The notes: generated by a model not told the origin, from the letters alone. A stretch of 60,415 bases of DNA from Gynuella sp. (GCA_028282465.1 JANQHX010000076.1:1-60415), one strand, 5' to 3'; numbered from the stretch's first letter, positions 1 to 9,154 are shown. Numbers and translations: made by a program.

Positions 1-87
1 CTCGTTCATGTAACAGGTTACACCACACTCGCTGCGCCTTGTTTGTCTCAAAAAATAGCCGACGGCAGCGTGAAAAAATTAGTGTGA
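1..87 (+). CDS. possible 3' end of an unidentified gene
   Basis: Frame 1 is open from the window edge to a TGA at 85-87 and would give the last 28 residues of a protein ending in KKLV. The stretch is too short to assign a family. It would be convergent with phnM, and the hairpin at 109-133 sits between the two stops, which fits a real gene end. It could also be a chance open frame. Confidence 0.3.
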   Translation, partial: LVHVTGYTTLAAPCLSQKIADGSVKKLV

Positions 88-108
88 ACAGGCCCTAGGA
101 AACCTTTG

Positions 109-133
109 ATTAGTCTTTTTTTCAGTGACTAAT
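109..133. terminator. hairpin between convergent gene ends
   Basis: ATTAGTC (109-115) and GACTAAT (127-133) form a 7-bp stem around a T-rich loop just beyond the phnM stop. There is no clear U-tract after the stem on either strand, so termination is plausible but weakly supported. Confidence 0.3.
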
Positions 134-135
134 TG

Positions 136-1305
136 TTAAAGACAGTTTTGATCCATCACTTTGCGGCCTTCAACCATAGTCACCAAAATGTCTGACAGAA
201 GACCATGAGAATCGCCTTCCTTATCTCGAACAAGAATTATATCGGCATCTTTACCCACTGCGATTTCACCCTTGTTTTCTAAACCAACGGCTTTCGCAGG
301 ATTAGTACTCACCATTCGCCATGCATCTTCAAAACTCTTATATTTCTTTTCTGCAATTACAAAGGGCGCTTTAAAAATACTTGGGTAGTGATAATCGCTA
401 CATAAAATATCTACAACATCCGCTTCTAATGCATCCATCACGCTGATGCCGCCAATATGCGAACCACCACGAACTAAATTTGGCGATCCCATTAAAATGT
501 TAATGCCTTGTTGTTTTTGCGTTCTGGCGATTTTTTCTGTTAATGGAAATTCAGAAATACTGACGTTTAAACTTTGTGCCCTCGCCACATCAGACTCACT
601 GGCGTCATCATGACTTGCCACCGGTATTTGGCATTGAGCAGCTAAGTCAGCTAATTTTTGAGTTTGCTCTAAACCTTCGCTGCGATGCATCTGAAGATTT
701 TCAATAAAGTTAGCCGCTTCCTCTTCTGACATTTTTTCTCGACGCATCAAGCCATTTAAATAACGCTGCGTATTTACTTTATCTTGCGGGAATGGGAGGT
801 GGTCATTCATTGAAATTAAATCAATTCTACCACTGGTTATCCATTCTTGAAGCTCATCAAAATAATCTGTGTTCACAGTTTCATGTCGAATATGAATTTT
901 GGTATTGCACTTCAAAACGGATTTTAAATCTTCCAGTTGATCTAGAATTTTTCGAACCGTTTTACGGCTTCTCAAGCCTGGCTCAAACCCGTCAGTAATA
1001 GAGTAATAAAATGTCGTTATACCCGCAGCTACTAGAGAAGTATCATTAGCAGACAAAGCGACATCTAATGGAAACTGCACGCCAGCCCTTGGGGTAATGT
1101 GTCTCTCAAACGCATCACCATGTATATCAATTAAGCCTGGAAGCAACATATTATTATTACCTTCAATGACTTCAAAATCACACTGAAGGTTTTCACCTAT
1201 GGCTTCAACAACGCCATTAGCAACAATACAATCAGCGTTATTGATAAATCCCTTTGACGTTAAAATACGACAGTTTTTAAAACACCAATTTCTAATGGTT
1301 TGCAT
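136..1305 (-). CDS. phnM: PhnM-type alpha-D-ribose 1-methylphosphonate 5-triphosphate diphosphatase
   Basis: A 389-residue amidohydrolase. In the C-P lyase pathway PhnM removes pyrophosphate from alpha-D-ribose 1-methylphosphonate 5-triphosphate in the cytoplasm. The PhnM-typical segment GLIDIHGDAFERHITPR lies near residues 57-73, and the later metal-site segments IRHETVN, ASHDDAS and CSDYHYPS are all present, so the enzyme looks intact. It starts 1 base after phnE ends and is the last gene of the phnDCE-phnM unit. Oddly, none of the other C-P lyase genes (phnG-L) is in the window; they may lie elsewhere, or this copy may work on another ribose-linked substrate. Family assignment is firm; the physiological substrate is inferred. 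Confidence 0.9.
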   Translation of the reverse strand: MQTIRNWCFKNCRILTSKGFINNADCIVANGVVEAIGENLQCDFEVIEGNNNMLLPGLIDIHGDAFERHITPRAGVQFPLDVALSANDTSLVAAGITTFYYSITDGFEPGLRSRKTVRKILDQLEDLKSVLKCNTKIHIRHETVNTDYFDELQEWITSGRIDLISMNDHLPFPQDKVNTQRYLNGLMRREKMSEEEAANFIENLQMHRSEGLEQTQKLADLAAQCQIPVASHDDASESDVARAQSLNVSISEFPLTEKIARTQKQQGINILMGSPNLVRGGSHIGGISVMDALEADVVDILCSDYHYPSIFKAPFVIAEKKYKSFEDAWRMVSTNPAKAVGLENKGEIAVGKDADIILVRDKEGDSHGLLSDILVTMVEGRKVMDQNCL

Positions 1306-1306
1306 G

Positions 1307-2116
1307 TTATTTCCCTGAATCTAAAATTGATTTTCTTGCAAATGCACTTAATTGTTCTACTGATACTACCAATACAAAAATCATTAAAATAATGGTCATG
1401 GCTTGGTCATAGCGAAACATTTCCATGCTGACGGCTAGCTCCACACCAATACCACCGGCACCCACTAAACCTAAAATCACTGAAGATCGCACAGCTTTTT
1501 CCAATGCGAACAAACTGGCGTTAATCATGCCCGGTAATGCCATGGGTATTTGACAACAAATAATTCGGTCTAAGGGTTTCGCCCCTAATGTTTGTAAGGC
1601 TTGATTGGGGCCAGGGTCGGTCTCCTCTAGGCTTTCAGCAAAAAAACGACCACAAAACCCAATGGTATCTACTACCAGTGCCAGTGTTCCCGCAAATGGC
1701 CCGAGCCCAACACTGGCTACAAAAAATAATGCCCATGCAATGTCGGGAACGGTTCGGAACAAACTGATTAAGCCCCTTGCCGCAGAGTACACAACTATTG
1801 AAGGCGTAGTATTCCTAGCGGCAAAAATAGCGAATGGAATGCTCAACACCACACCAATGACTGTTCCAACCAATGCCATTTGTACGGTGGTTACCAACGA
1901 CTTAAACATAGGCCAGACTCGATCAGTCGCTGGCGGCACCATTTCTGATGCAATCACTCCCATGTTAGGTATGCCGGTAATTAATTCTCTTAAGGAAATA
2001 CCAGCACCATTTAAGCTCCAAAGAAACACTAATAAGAATGCACAGAACATGAGAGCAGGAATAATTTTTAGACCTGCGAATCTGGAAATATTTATTTCAG
2101 TTAACTGGCTAGACAT
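1307..2116 (-). CDS. phnE: phosphonate ABC transporter permease PhnE
   Basis: A 269-residue inner-membrane permease of the binding-protein-dependent type. A first membrane segment near residues 18-38 is followed by the permease core. The conserved cytoplasmic loop that contacts the ATPase is visible as ALQTLGAKPLDRI, and the PhnE-like segment SVILGLVGAGGIG follows. It lies 2 bases after phnC and 1 base before phnM, so all four genes are surely cotranscribed. With PhnC and PhnD it should import phosphonates or related phosphorus compounds. Confidence 0.9.
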   Translation of the reverse strand: MSSQLTEINISRFAGLKIIPALMFCAFLLVFLWSLNGAGISLRELITGIPNMGVIASEMVPPATDRVWPMFKSLVTTVQMALVGTVIGVVLSIPFAIFAARNTTPSIVVYSAARGLISLFRTVPDIAWALFFVASVGLGPFAGTLALVVDTIGFCGRFFAESLEETDPGPNQALQTLGAKPLDRIICCQIPMALPGMINASLFALEKAVRSSVILGLVGAGGIGVELAVSMEMFRYDQAMTIILMIFVLVVSVEQLSAFARKSILDSGK

Positions 2117-2118
2117 AA

Positions 2119-2913
2119 TTAGAACAACTCTTTTAATTCATCAACCGTTAACGCAGAAACGGATTCGTCGATAAGTAGCTCACCATTTTTAATACCTAGT
2201 ACTCGATCTGCGTATTGCAGTGCATGCTCTAAATTATGAGTCACAAACAAAGTGGTGGTTTGGCGGCTACGACATAGGCGAGTGAGTAATTCCATAATTT
2301 CGTTTCCAGCTTTTGGATCTAAACTCGCTGCAGGTTCATCGGCAAAAATAATAGAAGGGTTTTGCATTAAGGTTCTGGCAATAGCAACCCGTTGAGATTG
2401 CCCGCCCGATAGTGAATCAGCGGATTGCAGCGCTTTCGATTTTAAACCGACTGAGTCTAATGCCTGCAACGCTTTAATCCGTTGTGGCGAAGGGGCCATC
2501 CAATGAAACCAAGACTTGAAACCTGATGATGCTAACGAGCCATGCAGAACATTTGATAAGGCCGTTAATCTAGGTACGAGTTGATGCTTTTGAAATACGA
2601 AACCAATTTGGCTTCTAAATTTTCTAAGCTTCTTATTCCTCAAGCCAGTAACAGAATGAGTCAGGCATTCAATACTTCCCTGATTAACATCCACTAGCTT
2701 AACCAGAGATTTCAACAAAGTACTTTTGCCAGCTCCGTTACTTCCTAATATGGCAACCACCTCACCTTGAAAGATATCAAAACTAATATCGTTAAAGACG
2801 GGTTGCTTTTTAAAAGAGACCGAGAGATTTCGAACAGATACTACGGTGGATTTCTCTTGAAAAACCGCCTCAGACTGAGGCGGCAATTCTTTTTCTAAAA
2901 CGTTAACACTCAT
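2119..2913 (-). CDS. phnC: phosphonate ABC transporter ATP-binding protein PhnC
   Basis: A 264-residue ABC ATPase. The Walker A motif is GSNGAGKST, the signature is LSGGQSQRVAIARTL and Walker B is IIFADEPAASLDP, all canonical. There is an N-terminal extension of about 25 residues before the ABC core. The start codon shares one base with the phnD stop (TAATG), so translation is coupled. It powers import through PhnE. Confidence 0.92.
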   Translation of the reverse strand: MSVNVLEKELPPQSEAVFQEKSTVVSVRNLSVSFKKQPVFNDISFDIFQGEVVAILGSNGAGKSTLLKSLVKLVDVNQGSIECLTHSVTGLRNKKLRKFRSQIGFVFQKHQLVPRLTALSNVLHGSLASSGFKSWFHWMAPSPQRIKALQALDSVGLKSKALQSADSLSGGQSQRVAIARTLMQNPSIIFADEPAASLDPKAGNEIMELLTRLCRSRQTTTLFVTHNLEHALQYADRVLGIKNGELLIDESVSALTVDELKELF

Positions 2914-3803
2914 TAGTCACCGATGAAGTCTGAGTATTCAGGGAATCCAGCAGTGCTATACATAGAACGAACATAGTTATAATCGTTGTCTTTAATGTTC
3001 GCGATAAACTTCATGCCTTGATATTTTTGGTTATCTTCACCAACCAAAATCGCAGAAACTAAGTCACTAGAATGATTGACGAACGCGTTACGAACCTTGG
3101 TGATAACGGCGTCTTCAACATGAGCACCAGCCATCAATACATCGTTTGGAAGGTCTGGGCCACGGCCGATTACACGGAATGCACCTGGCTGCAAACCGCC
3201 ATCTTTATTCATTTCTTTTTCACGAAGCTTTAAGAAGTTCAGATGATTCAAACCCATTGCAGCCACATCACCTTTCTTAAGAGACTCCCAAGCAATTGGC
3301 AGGGAAGTATGTTTGATGTCGGTATCTTTTAAAGGTGTTAAACCATAGTCAGCCATTACCTGAATAGGACCAAGGTGCTTAGAGGTAGAACCAACAGAGC
3401 CCAGTGCCACCGCCTGACCTTTCAATTGTGGTACAGAGCGATATGGACTATCAGCCATGGTAACAATTACAGCGAAATAATCTGGGCGAGAAAAGCCAAC
3501 GACGATTTCTGCATCCGAACGCTTTTTGAAAACAATGTATTCAGCAGGGCCAGTTAATACAAAATCTACTTTTTCGAAACGCATGGCTTCAACAGCAGCG
3601 GTACGATTGGTTACCGGAAGAAACTCAATGTCATAGCCAGTTGCTTTTGCTAAAACATCTTTGAATTCACCAAATTCACGCTGAAGCTCTTCCAAACCAA
3701 CTAGGTCAGTCACTGCTAAACGAATGGTCTCAGCCTGAGCAGTTAAGGCTGCAAACGTTAGCACTACAGCGCCCAATATTTTTGAAATCAATAAGCCCTT
3801 CAT
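2913..3803 (-). CDS. phnD: phosphonate ABC transporter periplasmic binding protein PhnD
   Basis: A 296-residue exported binding protein. A Sec signal peptide (residues 1-24, ending AQA) precedes a type II periplasmic-binding fold of the PhnD family, with typical segments VEAMRFEKVDFVLTGPAEY and ALGSVGSTSKHLGP. It heads the operon phnD-phnC-phnE-phnM. A promoter should lie in 3804-4103, but I see no convincing Pho box there, so PhoB control is not shown by the sequence. The exact ligand (phosphonate, phosphite or similar) cannot be read from sequence. Confidence 0.9.
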   Translation of the reverse strand: MKGLLISKILGAVVLTFAALTAQAETIRLAVTDLVGLEELQREFGEFKDVLAKATGYDIEFLPVTNRTAAVEAMRFEKVDFVLTGPAEYIVFKKRSDAEIVVGFSRPDYFAVIVTMADSPYRSVPQLKGQAVALGSVGSTSKHLGPIQVMADYGLTPLKDTDIKHTSLPIAWESLKKGDVAAMGLNHLNFLKLREKEMNKDGGLQPGAFRVIGRGPDLPNDVLMAGAHVEDAVITKVRNAFVNHSSDLVSAILVGEDNQKYQGMKFIANIKDNDYNYVRSMYSTAGFPEYSDFIGD

Positions 3804-4103
3804 TTTTATTCCCTATCAAATTAGTAGTTACGAATCCAAGTAAAGTAACTTGTCTAGATGAATTCGAAATGATGCTTTTTCGATAAAGCGATGAAGGATT
3901 TATGGCGCAATAGTGATGAAATTGTTGCAGAAATATGTAAAAAGACGGTTGTTATTTAGTCAAAACGATCATAATTCTTAAGCAACTCTTTGATTTAGAA
4001 GGCTCTCTTAGCCTAAATTAGGCTAATGGCTGAAAGGTTCATAGACTGTGAAACCAGATTGTTTTGAATGGGGGTTTAGGCTGTCATCAACCAAGATATC
4101 TTT
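3804..4103. other. intergenic region upstream of phnD with a 19-bp palindrome
   Basis: No gene is visible. A near-perfect dyad, TTAGCCTAA-A-TTAGGCTAA, lies at 4008-4026, about 205 bases upstream of the phnD start and 78 bases beyond the cytochrome gene stop. It has no T-run on either side, so it could be an operator rather than a terminator. Its role is unknown. Confidence 0.4.
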
Positions 4104-4562
4104 TTATTCCGACGTATAGAACATGCCCAACCACTTTTCGTAGGTTTCGTCAGGCCAATAGCTCTGAAAACTCGCGATCACTTCTAAAACCTGTTTATCC
4201 GATAGCTGGCCCCCAAAGGCCGGCATGACGCCTCCAAGAGGCCTACCACCTTCTTTAATCACTGTTGCTAGCGTATCAATATCATGGTGCCAAGCATGAG
4301 CACTTCCATTTAATGGCGGCGGCGGGTAGTTACCATTGGCGTCGGTTTGCTTCCAATTGGGTGTCGCTTCCGCATTTCTGCCATGACAGATGGCACATCT
4401 AATCGCGAAGGTTGCTTTACCGTTATCCACCATTTGGGCTGTGTACCACCGGCCAGTCTCTGGTTTAGGTTCTATGGAATAATTGATTGAGGAATCAGTA
4501 TTCCAACAGCCTGCCAATACATAAACAGTTGCACTTAAAAGGAGCAGCTTTTTCATGAACAT
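4104..4562 (-). CDS. lipoprotein mono-haem cytochrome c
   Basis: A 152-residue exported lipoprotein with lipobox LAGC (Cys19) and one haem c site CAICH (Cys56, Cys59, His60). The likely axial methionine is in GGVMPAF. The domain is a class I cytochrome c of the kind associated with periplasmic electron transfer. The first ATG is preceded by GGGGA at good spacing and was kept over the MKK start two codons later. It is transcribed away from the copper-type genes at 4687-6073, which encode another cytochrome c, so a shared periplasmic redox role is possible (inference). Confidence 0.8.
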   Translation of the reverse strand: MFMKKLLLLSATVYVLAGCWNTDSSINYSIEPKPETGRWYTAQMVDNGKATFAIRCAICHGRNAEATPNWKQTDANGNYPPPPLNGSAHAWHHDIDTLATVIKEGGRPLGGVMPAFGGQLSDKQVLEVIASFQSYWPDETYEKWLGMFYTSE

Positions 4563-4686
4563 CTTAATTTCCCCAGCTCAACTGATCCTTTCTAGCATCG
4601 AATCAAGAATTAATAGTAAAAACACCCGTCATGACCTGAAACAGTTAACAATGGTTAATTCAGTTGTTTAAAATTAAGTAAGAACA

Positions 4687-5055
4687 ATGATACTAAAGAC
4701 CATGACTGTTAACTTCAAAGCAAATACCATTTTGACATGGATATTCATCGCAGTTTTTGGACTGGGCTTGCCCAGTGCAGGTCTAATGGCAAATACAAAT
4801 AACGATACAGTTCTCAGCCACACTCATCATTCAAGTGCGATTGACTTAAACCACTGTTCTGATATGAATCACTTGGATAATCATTGTGAACTCTCTAGCT
4901 GTGGGGATATGGATACCTGCCAATGTTCAGTGGCGTTAATTGTTTCTAACTTAACTAATTGTCTGCTAGCACCTACGCCAACGAATGAAATTTTCCTGAC
5001 CTTCCTGTCTCTAGACTCATTTAATTCCAGCATTTATAAACCTCCTCGGTGCTAA
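4687..5055 (+). CDS. small exported His/Cys-rich protein, probably metal-related
   Basis: A 122-residue protein with a hydrophobic N-terminal segment (about residues 15-36), then a His/Cys/Asp-rich stretch (SHTHHS, LNHCSDMNHLDNHCE, CGDMDTCQC) and an ending PPRC. Similar small exported proteins ending in a P-P-R motif occur in copper-handling clusters. Here the next gene is a DUF411 copper-binding protein, 41 bases downstream, which supports metal binding. I cannot name a family with certainty; the codon pattern and position suggest a real gene. Confidence 0.6.
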   Translation: MILKTMTVNFKANTILTWIFIAVFGLGLPSAGLMANTNNDTVLSHTHHSSAIDLNHCSDMNHLDNHCELSSCGDMDTCQCSVALIVSNLTNCLLAPTPTNEIFLTFLSLDSFNSSIYKPPRC

Positions 5056-5096
5056 CTAATTCTTTGTATTTCTTTTAATTAGTTGAGGATAAGTTT

Positions 5097-5525
5097 ATGA
5101 AAAAAATTCTATTTTTTACCATCACACTCATTGCTTGTTTTTCTCAAGCAGACACCATCGATCTTTTTAAATCTACCTCTTGCGGTTGTTGCAAACTATG
5201 GGGCGATATTATGGAAGACGAAGGATACCAAGTTGATACCTTCCACCCTCAAGATTTGGATGCAGTTAAATCTAAATGGGGAGTACCACCTGTTCTTAAG
5301 TCTTGTCATACCGCAGTGATTGACGGCTATGTTTTTGAAGGTCATGTTCCTGAAGCAGATATTCGAAAATTTCTAGATAATCCACCTGACGGCATGATTG
5401 GACTCTCGGTACCTGGGATGCCTGCGCTATCTCCCGGCATGGCGCCCGAAGGAGCAGAATATGAAAACTTCAACGTTGTGGCCTTCGACAAAGACGGCAA
5501 TATGATGCTGTTTAACAAGTACTGA
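5097..5525 (+). CDS. DUF411 periplasmic metal (copper)-binding protein
   Basis: A 142-residue protein with signal peptide (residues 1-18, ending SQA) and the DUF411 hallmark SCGCCK around residues 28-33, followed by a conserved third cysteine (LKSCHTAVIDGYVFEGHVP) and the C-terminal segment SVPGMPALSPGMA with methionines. Members bind Cu(I) in the periplasm and occur in copper-resistance clusters. The following cytochrome gene starts inside its stop codon (TGATG), so the two are coupled. Confidence 0.85.
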   Translation: MKKILFFTITLIACFSQADTIDLFKSTSCGCCKLWGDIMEDEGYQVDTFHPQDLDAVKSKWGVPPVLKSCHTAVIDGYVFEGHVPEADIRKFLDNPPDGMIGLSVPGMPALSPGMAPEGAEYENFNVVAFDKDGNMMLFNKY

Positions 5526-6073
5526 TGAACAGGCTTATCGCATTTTTGTATCTCTGGCTATTCGCTCTCAATGGGATTGCGCTTGATCTTCCAGACCACC
5601 TAAAGTCAGCTGAAAACCTATACCGAACTGCAGGTGGATATGGCTGTCATTTGTGCCATGGCCTCTACGGGCATGGTGCAAATCAAGCAGGGGGTTACAT
5701 CAGAGGTGCGAATCAAGAGATCCTTAAAACAGCGTTGATAGAACAGCCCACAATGAAGCTGCTCAACAACGTGCTCTCGGACAAAGATATGGAGTTAATA
5801 GCCAATTATCTTATCTATTTGGGAGAGATTCCTATTGTTAGCTTAACCGTTGACAATATGGCCATTGGTATTGAAGTTGATGAGCGCCGAGATTCTGAAA
5901 AAGCACTACAGTTGGTTCTGTTTAATGCCGGGTTTTCTGAAGTAACGTTGGATTTATCTGCGCTAGGTCTAAATACCTTAACCATTGCAGCACAGGCTAC
6001 GGAAAGTCTAATATGGTCACCCAATTCACAGAGCGAAATATTTGATCCCCAAGTGATTAACATACTTCCTTAG
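5525..6073 (+). CDS. exported cytochrome c with extra C-terminal domain
   Basis: A 182-residue protein with an N-terminal signal peptide (about 1-19) and a single haem c motif CHLCH near residue 40. The cytochrome part ends near residue 97. The remaining 85 residues (VSLTVDNMAIGIEVDE onward) look like a beta-rich domain I do not recognise. Its start overlaps the DUF411 stop by one base, which implies cotranslation and a link between copper handling and electron transfer. Confidence 0.75.
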   Translation: MNRLIAFLYLWLFALNGIALDLPDHLKSAENLYRTAGGYGCHLCHGLYGHGANQAGGYIRGANQEILKTALIEQPTMKLLNNVLSDKDMELIANYLIYLGEIPIVSLTVDNMAIGIEVDERRDSEKALQLVLFNAGFSEVTLDLSALGLNTLTIAAQATESLIWSPNSQSEIFDPQVINILP

Positions 6074-6109
6074 AATAGGCCGTCTTATAGCTTAACAGGG
6101 ACGTTATTG

Positions 6110-7249
6110 ATGTCTGAAATAACCATAGAAATTTTTAAAATTCTGTACTTGGTTACCTCTGCAGTCAGTCTATGGATAGTCTTCAGTTTACTTGTTAAGT
6201 TTAAAACTGATTCGGATATCAGCTTGGTCTTTGTCATTTTTATATTGATAATGACACTACCGGTGCTCAATGGTTACCTTGCCTTAACGCCTTTAGCCCT
6301 ACCGGATTGGATACTCTCGTTTATTTACCGGTACACGTGGTTATATGGGCCCGCACTTTGGCTGGTATTCAAAAAGATTACTAATAACCCCGTCAGTATT
6401 AAAGTGGGTGCGATTCACTTTGTTCCATTTCTGTTGTTAGGTTTATTGGGCTCAACTGGACTAATTAATTTTGACATTTGGTATATCTGGGCCACCCTGG
6501 GCCAACTTTCGATTTACTTAACGAATGTTTTCTTTAAGAGTGTTCAGCATCGTCGACAGTTAGCTATTTTGCTGAGTCGATTTTCAAGTACAAATTTATA
6601 CTGGCTGGCCTATTCCCAATTAGGCTTATTGGCATTGATTGCACTGGACCTGTACATATTGATAAACCTTACAGCCAGTGGAGAATTTAATCAGCTGTTC
6701 TGGCAAATCATGTTAATTGCCATTTCTATTTATCTTTTATTACTGTGCGCTGCATTGCTTTTTATACAGCCCTCAGACGATCAGAGTGCTCATGACGAAT
6801 CGGAAGATACCTCTGACGCGGATAGCGAAGTTAAAGAGTTCAAATCAATAACAGCGAATGCTGCTCGATCTCTTGCCGATGAACTTATCGCTCTAATGTC
6901 TAACGAGAAACCTTATCTGAATAATGGACTGACACTTAAGCAATTGGCCGATCAGTTAGGAGTAACGAGTCATCAACTGTCTGAAACCTTAAACATCTGT
7001 TTAAATAAAAGTTTCTATGATTTCCTGAATCAAGCTCGAATAGAACATGCAATGGCATTGATGCAAACCGAGCCAAAACAGGTATCAGTACTGAACATTG
7101 CCTATCAATCAGGGTTCAACAATAAAAATAGTTTCTATAAGAGCTTTAAACTACAAACCGGCGAAACGCCAGCTCAGTATCGAAACGCCCTTAGATCAGA
7201 CCCGGCTAGTTCAGCATCGGGTAGAGTAGAGAGCGGCGTAACTCAGTGA
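6110..7249 (+). CDS. AraC-family regulator with N-terminal membrane domain
   Basis: The N-terminal half (to about residue 225) consists of successive hydrophobic helices, six or seven membrane segments. The C-terminal 100 residues are an AraC-type double helix-turn-helix (LKQLADQLGVTSHQLSETLN and VLNIAYQSGFNNKNSFYKSFK). An acidic linker (SAHDESEDTSDADSE) joins them. ATG at 6110 is preferred over the adjacent TTG because ACAGGG lies at suitable distance. Such proteins sense a signal at the membrane and act directly on DNA. It follows the copper/cytochrome genes by 36 bases and may be cotranscribed. Its targets are unknown. Confidence 0.8.
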   Translation: MSEITIEIFKILYLVTSAVSLWIVFSLLVKFKTDSDISLVFVIFILIMTLPVLNGYLALTPLALPDWILSFIYRYTWLYGPALWLVFKKITNNPVSIKVGAIHFVPFLLLGLLGSTGLINFDIWYIWATLGQLSIYLTNVFFKSVQHRRQLAILLSRFSSTNLYWLAYSQLGLLALIALDLYILINLTASGEFNQLFWQIMLIAISIYLLLLCAALLFIQPSDDQSAHDESEDTSDADSEVKEFKSITANAARSLADELIALMSNEKPYLNNGLTLKQLADQLGVTSHQLSETLNICLNKSFYDFLNQARIEHAMALMQTEPKQVSVLNIAYQSGFNNKNSFYKSFKLQTGETPAQYRNALRSDPASSASGRVESGVTQ

Positions 7250-7345
7250 ATTAAGTCATTTTCTATCGAAAAGGACGCCATAAGACTGCGAAAAACATAG
7301 TTTCCCTTTTGTTTCATCAACAACATGAGAACAATAGGAGAACCC

Positions 7346-8089
7346 ATGAAACTTTTTATCAATCTAATCATTTCTTTAGTGGCAACGGTAGGTTTAGCGA
7401 CCACCGCAGCTGCTGAATCAGACACTTACTCCATAAAATTTAAAAAAGGCCAGAGGTTGGCTGTCATAGCACCCAAGTTACGTGTAGACGGCCAGGATGC
7501 CCAAAATCAATATTTCCAGTCCGTATTTCCTCTGGCTAACAAAGAAGGCTTTAAACTGGAAATGAGCTGGGTAAATCCAGAAACCCAATCTGGAGAGTTT
7601 TATCCAGATGTCATAAGTCTTTACTCATGGCCGAGTGCGGAGGCGGAACAAAGATTTGAATCAAACCCAGAATGGCCAGCGCTAAAACAAACAAGGTCTG
7701 AGGCCTGGGAGGAACTGAAAATCATGAGTTTTACCTTAAAGAGATCTTACAAACTCAAGGTAAACCCATCAAAAACCTACACGATTTTCTTTGGGAAGAT
7801 TTCTGACTTTGAGGCTTATGACAACTACCTAAAAGCTGTTAAACCCATTCTTAAACAAGCGAAAGGTCGTATTGCACTGAAAGCAGAAGTAGAAACTTAT
7901 GAATACCTTTCAGACGGCCCTAGAGGACCAGAGGTCGTTGTGATTACAGAATGGCAGGAGCCGGATGGCCCGGATCGTTATATCAATCAATATTTCAATC
8001 AAGTTAGGGATAAATTTTATGAAGGCATTGAAGACTTTGAATGGTTCAGGGCATCGGTAAATGTTGACCATCTATTAGCACAGAAGTAA
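7346..8089 (+). CDS. exported protein of unknown function
   Basis: ATG at 7346 is chosen because AGGAG lies 6-7 bases upstream; the upstream in-frame ATG at 7325 has no such site. The 247-residue product has a signal peptide (MKLFINLIISLVATVGLATTAAA). The mature part seems to hold two related alpha/beta segments (around FPLANKEGFKLEM and FDAYDNYLKAV-like FEAYDNYLKAV), reminiscent of ferredoxin-like DUF1330 folds. I cannot assign a function. Confidence 0.6.
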   Translation: MKLFINLIISLVATVGLATTAAAESDTYSIKFKKGQRLAVIAPKLRVDGQDAQNQYFQSVFPLANKEGFKLEMSWVNPETQSGEFYPDVISLYSWPSAEAEQRFESNPEWPALKQTRSEAWEELKIMSFTLKRSYKLKVNPSKTYTIFFGKISDFEAYDNYLKAVKPILKQAKGRIALKAEVETYEYLSDGPRGPEVVVITEWQEPDGPDRYINQYFNQVRDKFYEGIEDFEWFRASVNVDHLLAQK

Positions 8090-8099
8090 CAGCCTGAAC

Positions 8100-8128
8100 A
8101 TTGGGTTTAGTGATGAACTAAACCCAAT
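8100..8128 (+). terminator. strong hairpin after the 7346 gene
   Basis: ATTGGGTTTAGT (8100-8111) pairs with ACTAAACCCAAT (8117-8128): a 12-bp perfect stem with loop GATGA, 10 bases after the stop. It is followed by A-rich rather than T-rich sequence, so it is a hairpin of terminator size but not a textbook one. Confidence 0.5.
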
Positions 8129-8512
8129 ATAAAAAAGTGAAAACCCAAAAAGAGAATTGATAAAATCAATATATACCTAATTACTAATTCACACTAAATA
8201 ACAAGACACTTTCATTATTGAAACTTCGATTTTCAAAATTGATAACAAACCGTCATTAATACCAGTCTATTTTTGCGAATTAGCACACATTATCAATGGA
8301 ACATTATCATGAATTTAATCAAATAAATGTGGATTATTACCCGCACTTGATGGACTGCCTCTAACGTGCGGAAAAGTATTAGGCTGACATCATTTGCGAG
8401 CTTATGAAACTACATCTATTTGCCTGTAAATAGCGACTGATTAGTCGCTTTAAAAAAGGCTAAGCATTACATAAGCAATTGACAATTATAGTGTCGTTGA
8501 AGGTAATCGTTA
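8129..8512. other. AT-rich intergenic region with a second hairpin
   Basis: No gene is seen in these 384 bases. A hairpin AGCGACT-GATT-AGTCGCT lies at 8432-8449, followed by TTTAAAA, about 64 bases before the next start. The stretch between the two hairpins could hold a small RNA, but nothing more than the hairpins supports that. Confidence 0.4.
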
Positions 8513-9103
8513 ATGACAAAGCTATTGAAGGCTATTACCGGCCTGATTTTATTTGCTCAATTTCAAATGGCTGAATCCTTCGCCAGCGAAGCAATACCTT
8601 TAGTTACTCAGTCAGACAAGGCTTATATCATTTTAGAAAAACATTACCTACCTGATGCAGGAGGTTATTTTGATGTTACTAAAGTGTTTTCTATTAACCC
8701 ATCAATCATTCAGTATAAAAATGACTCTATTAAGTGTTCTTATCACCAATGCACTTTACAGGTAATACTCAGTAAAAATAATAATACGAAAATAAAAAAT
8801 TGTGACACCAGCAGCATATTATTCGATTACCCAATTATTAGTCATGGGTTTAAAAATATTGAAATAAATATGGACTATTGGAAGTTTGCCCCTTTTCATT
8901 TAGCCACAGCCATTACTCAGCCGAGTAAACATATTAATTTAAGAGGCATGTTCAGTTACGCCACAGTTAATAATAAAAAGCTAAATGAGACTGAAGATTA
9001 CATAGAAATTGAAGTAGAGGTTTGGCTCAATCAAATGTCGTCCGATCAGCCTGTTGAGTATCAAACTATACAATTTTTGGCATCTGGCATTTTGGGAAGT
9101 TAA
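8513..9103 (+). CDS. exported protein of unknown function
   Basis: A 196-residue protein with a Sec signal peptide (residues 1-26, ending SFASEA). Two cysteines in SIKCSYHQCTLQV and one in KNCDTSS may form disulphides. Composition is AT-driven (many Asn, Lys, Ile). GAAGG upstream of the ATG supports the start. I recognise no family; the neighbour at 9155 is also an exported orphan. Confidence 0.55.
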   Translation: MTKLLKAITGLILFAQFQMAESFASEAIPLVTQSDKAYIILEKHYLPDAGGYFDVTKVFSINPSIIQYKNDSIKCSYHQCTLQVILSKNNNTKIKNCDTSSILFDYPIISHGFKNIEINMDYWKFAPFHLATAITQPSKHINLRGMFSYATVNNKKLNETEDYIEIEVEVWLNQMSSDQPVEYQTIQFLASGILGS

Positions 9104-9154
9104 TCAAAGGTTCCTGTAATATGCCCCAACTCAAAATAAGCTTGTTGTCTGATA

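Noticed and set aside
3804-4103. Pho box upstream of phnD
   Set aside because: I found no pair of CTGTCAT-like repeats in the right orientation; CTGTCAT at 4081 is isolated and far from phnD.
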